NCBI GenBank assembly: GCA_030490835.1
Contig: CM059971.1
Location: forward strand, 128,496,564 to 128,560,563
Source of the DNA: Annona cherimola
Taxonomy: Eukaryota > Streptophyta > Magnoliopsida > Magnoliales > Annonaceae
Length of the DNA stretch: 64,000 nucleotides
Direction of reading: 5' to 3'
The notes below the pieces were generated by a model that made no database searches, had not been told where the DNA came from, and saw only the letters and a program-made list of their open reading frames with translations. The position numbers and the translations under genes were made by a program. Positions within the stretch are counted from its first letter, which is position 1; every line of letters begins with the position of its first letter. Positions 61,547 through 64,000 of the stretch are shown piece by piece.

Positions 61547-61809
61547 GGGGATGTTTGTTTTGCTTCACGTATGGGGTGGGATGGGTTATGGTGGGAGTAA
61601 AATCAATAATTACTCTCTCAATGATATTTTTTTCAAAATTTATCCCTATATTCCAATCATTTTTCTTATCAACTATACTCCAAAAATCTTATTTATTCCA
61701 ACTTTACCACTATAATTTCATACCAATCACACATTTATCAAAATATTTTCTTTTGCTTTTTTTATCTCATCCCATAATCCTATATAATTTTAACAGAACA
61801 ATCATTCCC
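61547..61809. mobile_element. Tourist-like MITE of a second family, 263 bp
   Basis: Left end GGGGATGTTTGTTTTGC, right end CAGAACAATCATTCCC, flanked by TTA (61544-61546 and 61810-61812), the canonical Tourist target. AT-rich interior. Confidence 0.65.
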
Positions 61810-62030
61810 TTAGTAAAGGCTTGCGTAAACTCTTCACTGGAACTCAAAGTTTATATTTTTTACTAGGTTATCAAAAATCCAACCATGCATTAATTTTAAA
61901 GTTTATTTTAACCATAAATAATAAAATTAATAAAAATCAAATGTGAAAATTATTATATAGTTACTACTGAAGTCTCGCTGGGTAGACATAAGGAAAACTA
62001 GACATAAGCTTTTGATAAATGGCCATGCAA

Positions 62031-62265
62031 GGGGATGCTTGGGAATGAAAAGTTAGTGAAAAATAAAATATATTTAAAATTATTTGATTAATATAAAATG
62101 ACAGAGATAAAGTTGAAATAAATAAGATTGTTAAAAGTTAAAATCATTGAAATATAAGGATAAAATTGAAAAAATAAGATATTGGGTTGTTAAATCATTT
62201 GTGGAATAATGTGTATACCATAGTTTCCCATCCTACCCCACATTACCTCATTACGAAATAACCCC
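62031..62265. mobile_element. MITE-like element related to the 61547 copy
   Basis: Left end GGGGATGCTTGGGAATG and right end CATTACGAAATAACCCC, imperfect inverse. The 3-bp flanks differ, so the call is tentative. Confidence 0.45.
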
Positions 62266-62559
62266 TAATTGACATTAAAGAATTCAACTTCATGCGGTTA
62301 CTTCAACCCGACCTAATTTAGGGTTATGTTTGATAATAGGTATGCGTAAGGTGGGTTGGAGATCGACCAAAAGCGTATGGCCATTCCCACTGAGGACCCA
62401 TTCTTAACAAATAATTTATCATTCTGACAATTTTATTTTTCAATTTTATTCTTACATTTTTACTCATTTTTTAACTATCTTATTTATTCCAACTACACCT
62501 CTGTTATTTCATATTAGCCATATAATTTTCAAAATAAGATACAAGTAGGGTAAACCTAT

Positions 62560-62690
62560 TAAATATGAGTATTGGTAAGTTACAAATCATTATTTACTCC
62601 CTTAAATAGGATATAAGTAGGGTAAAATCTAAATAAGATACAAGTAGGGTAAACCTAATAGGATACAAGTAGGGTAAATATATTGAGTAT
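62560..62690. repeat. Short dispersed tandem units, AAGTAGGGTAAA
   Basis: Four copies of a unit close to GATACAAGTAGGGTAAACCT occur within about 160 bp, with variable spacing. Confidence 0.75.
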
Positions 62691-62929
62691 CCAAAACTGT
62701 CCTAGATGAGTACTCATTTCGTTAATTAATTATGTATATATATTATATAATAAAACATATCCTGTGCATATGAATTGCCCTGTAATTACAGTGCGGTTCA
62801 TTGCAAAATGAGTTATATATATTAAAATGAATAATAATGAAATCATTATATATCTAAAAAATGTATTTTGACGATTTTGAATGTTGAAAATACAACTTTA
62901 ATATTAAAATTTATATCGAACTATTTTAT

Positions 62930-63027
62930 TACATTGATTTTATATCATTTTAGGATGAGACCCATACACATATTTGATTACATTGATTTTATATCATTTT
63001 AGGATGAGACCCATACACATATTTGAT
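62930..63027. repeat. Perfect 49-bp tandem duplication
   Basis: Two identical head-to-tail copies (62930-62978 and 62979-63027) starting TACATTGATTTTATATCATT. Perfect identity implies a recent event, or an assembly artefact. Confidence 0.95.
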
Positions 63028-63214
63028 TCAGATGAAAATTAGTATGTATTAAAGTAAATAATTCTAAATATAATTGGTGGGTATATGTTAATTCATGATC
63101 GTGTGGGCCTCATTTTAAGCGGACTGCACCGTTTTTATGATGCAATTTGTCTGCACTTGATTATTTTCCATTATATGATATATATTACATCATATGATCT
63201 TGTTTTATGTCACG

Positions 63215-63457
63215 CACTGACCTTAATGTCTCGGTATTGTCCGCTTTGGGCCTTGCCCGCACGGTTTTGTCCTTCTGGGTTCACGTGCCCGTCCTTCCCC
63301 AAAAGGTGTCTCGATAGGACAACCAGTGCCTCCACTTATAGCCCAGGCTTCCCCCCTCGTCCTAATCGATGTGGGATTTCACATCCACCCCCCCTTGGGG
63401 CTCTAGCGTTCCCGCTGGACACCACCGGCCGGAGGTCGGGAGTCGGCTCTGATACCA
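63215..63457 (-). mobile_element. TRIM-like retroelement fragment with tRNA-iMet primer site
   Basis: A GC-rich island ends in GCTCTGATACCA (63446-63457), the exact reverse complement of the plant tRNA-iMet primer-binding site TGGTATCAGAGC. Upstream are GTATTGTCCGCTTTGGGCC and CGATGTGGGATTTCACATCC, sequences common in plant TRIM-type elements. Coding-like open frames across it are chance products of its composition. Confidence 0.6.
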
Positions 63458-63569
63458 TGAGCAAAAGTCAGAAAAAGCTAATATGCCTTTGGATATAGAT
63501 GTCTAATTATGCAGAAAAAACATAATGGAGTATTTGAAGGGCAATAGGTTTCGGGATGAAACCTATTGT

Positions 63570-64000
63570 AAGGGGGGGAGGATTGTGAAATTCCGATTTT
63601 AGACACGTGTATGAAATCCTAGGGTTGTAAACCCTAGGTAATATATTAATAAAATATATATTCATGAGTATGAAAATATGTGAAATTAAAGATTTAAAGA
63701 ATTATTTATGAAATTCAGATGAATAGCGCACGTGAATAGTAAACGTGGGATTAAGAAATATGTTAAGTTAATCACTTTGGGTTAACTTAATCATAAAAGA
63801 CGAAAAAGGAAGCTTCCCACTAAAGGACAAAAGTGCTTTTTGGATTAAAATAATAATTTTCGGATTTTTTTGGATTTTTGTGAAGAAAATGAAGAAAAAT
63901 TCATATCTTGCAATCCGGACGTCAGATTGAGATGAAATTTTTATGGACGGCCAAAATATGATGATGAACATGATGAGTGGTCCAAGATTTATCAAAAATC
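63570..64000 (+). mobile_element. Gypsy-type polypurine tract and start of a 3' LTR, cut by window end
   Basis: AAGGGGGGGAGGAT (63570-63583) is a polypurine tract. It is directly followed by TGTGAAATTCCGATTTTAG, a typical LTR start. Just upstream is a stretch reading like the end of a Gypsy polyprotein region (GGTTTCGGGATGAAACC). The LTR continues beyond the window, so its length and partner are unknown. Confidence 0.6.

Noticed and set aside
63085..63498. 137-codon plus-strand open frame
   Set aside because: It runs across a TRIM-like fragment and its primer-binding site; the proline- and cysteine-rich product follows from repeat composition.

Overview
This is AT-rich nuclear DNA from a flowering plant. 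The evidence is a group IIc WRKY transcription factor with the usual plant WRKY intron, a TRAPP subunit with a plant-type N-terminal extension, a plant-like intron/exon layout, tRNA-derived SINEs including an Au-like copy, TRIM-like LTR debris with a tRNA-iMet primer-binding site, and dense MITE and foldback families. The genus cannot be determined from what is visible.

Three genes can be resolved to splice junctions that keep the reading frame. (1) 16051 down to 2057, minus strand: a six-exon gene for a protein of about 812 aa that I do not recognise. It is basic and serine-rich and probably nuclear; its first intron appears to use a GC donor. (2) 28064 down to 20273, minus strand: a four-exon gene for the TRAPP vesicle-tethering subunit TRAPPC1/BET5 (176 aa). 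(3) 54743 to 56367, plus strand: a two-exon group IIc WRKY factor (235 aa) of the WRKY24/43/56 type. The first two lie head-to-tail on the same strand about 3.8 kb apart. Their long introns are filled with transposable elements. The three genes have no evident shared pathway.

Layout: 1-2.05 kb, MITE, foldback element and a SINE with a 19-bp target duplication. 2.05-16.5 kb, the unknown gene. 16.5-20.2 kb, repeats. 20.3-28.5 kb, BET5. 28.9-30.0 kb, a 1.1-kb inverted repeat. 30.8-34.6 kb, GC-rich leader-like island, terminal-inverted-repeat elements, a SINE. 35.0-38.7 kb, an LTR nested inside another LTR, both with 5-bp target duplications. 39.6-40.05 kb, an unusual array of seven short hairpins. 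41.3-51.3 kb, degenerate LTR-type DNA containing a second copy of the 1.7-kb solo LTR. 51.4-54 kb, MITEs, SINE, foldbacks. 54.2-56.4 kb, WRKY gene. 57-64 kb, repeats ending in a Gypsy-type polypurine tract and the start of an LTR that runs off the window.

No prokaryote-like operon, CRISPR array, virus-like gene set or other exotic multi-gene system was found. The structures most worth a second look are the hairpin array, the palindromic 40-bp unit arrays inside the 1.7-kb LTRs, the large inverted repeat upstream of BET5, the GC-AG intron, and the decayed coding fragment in intron 5 of the unknown gene.
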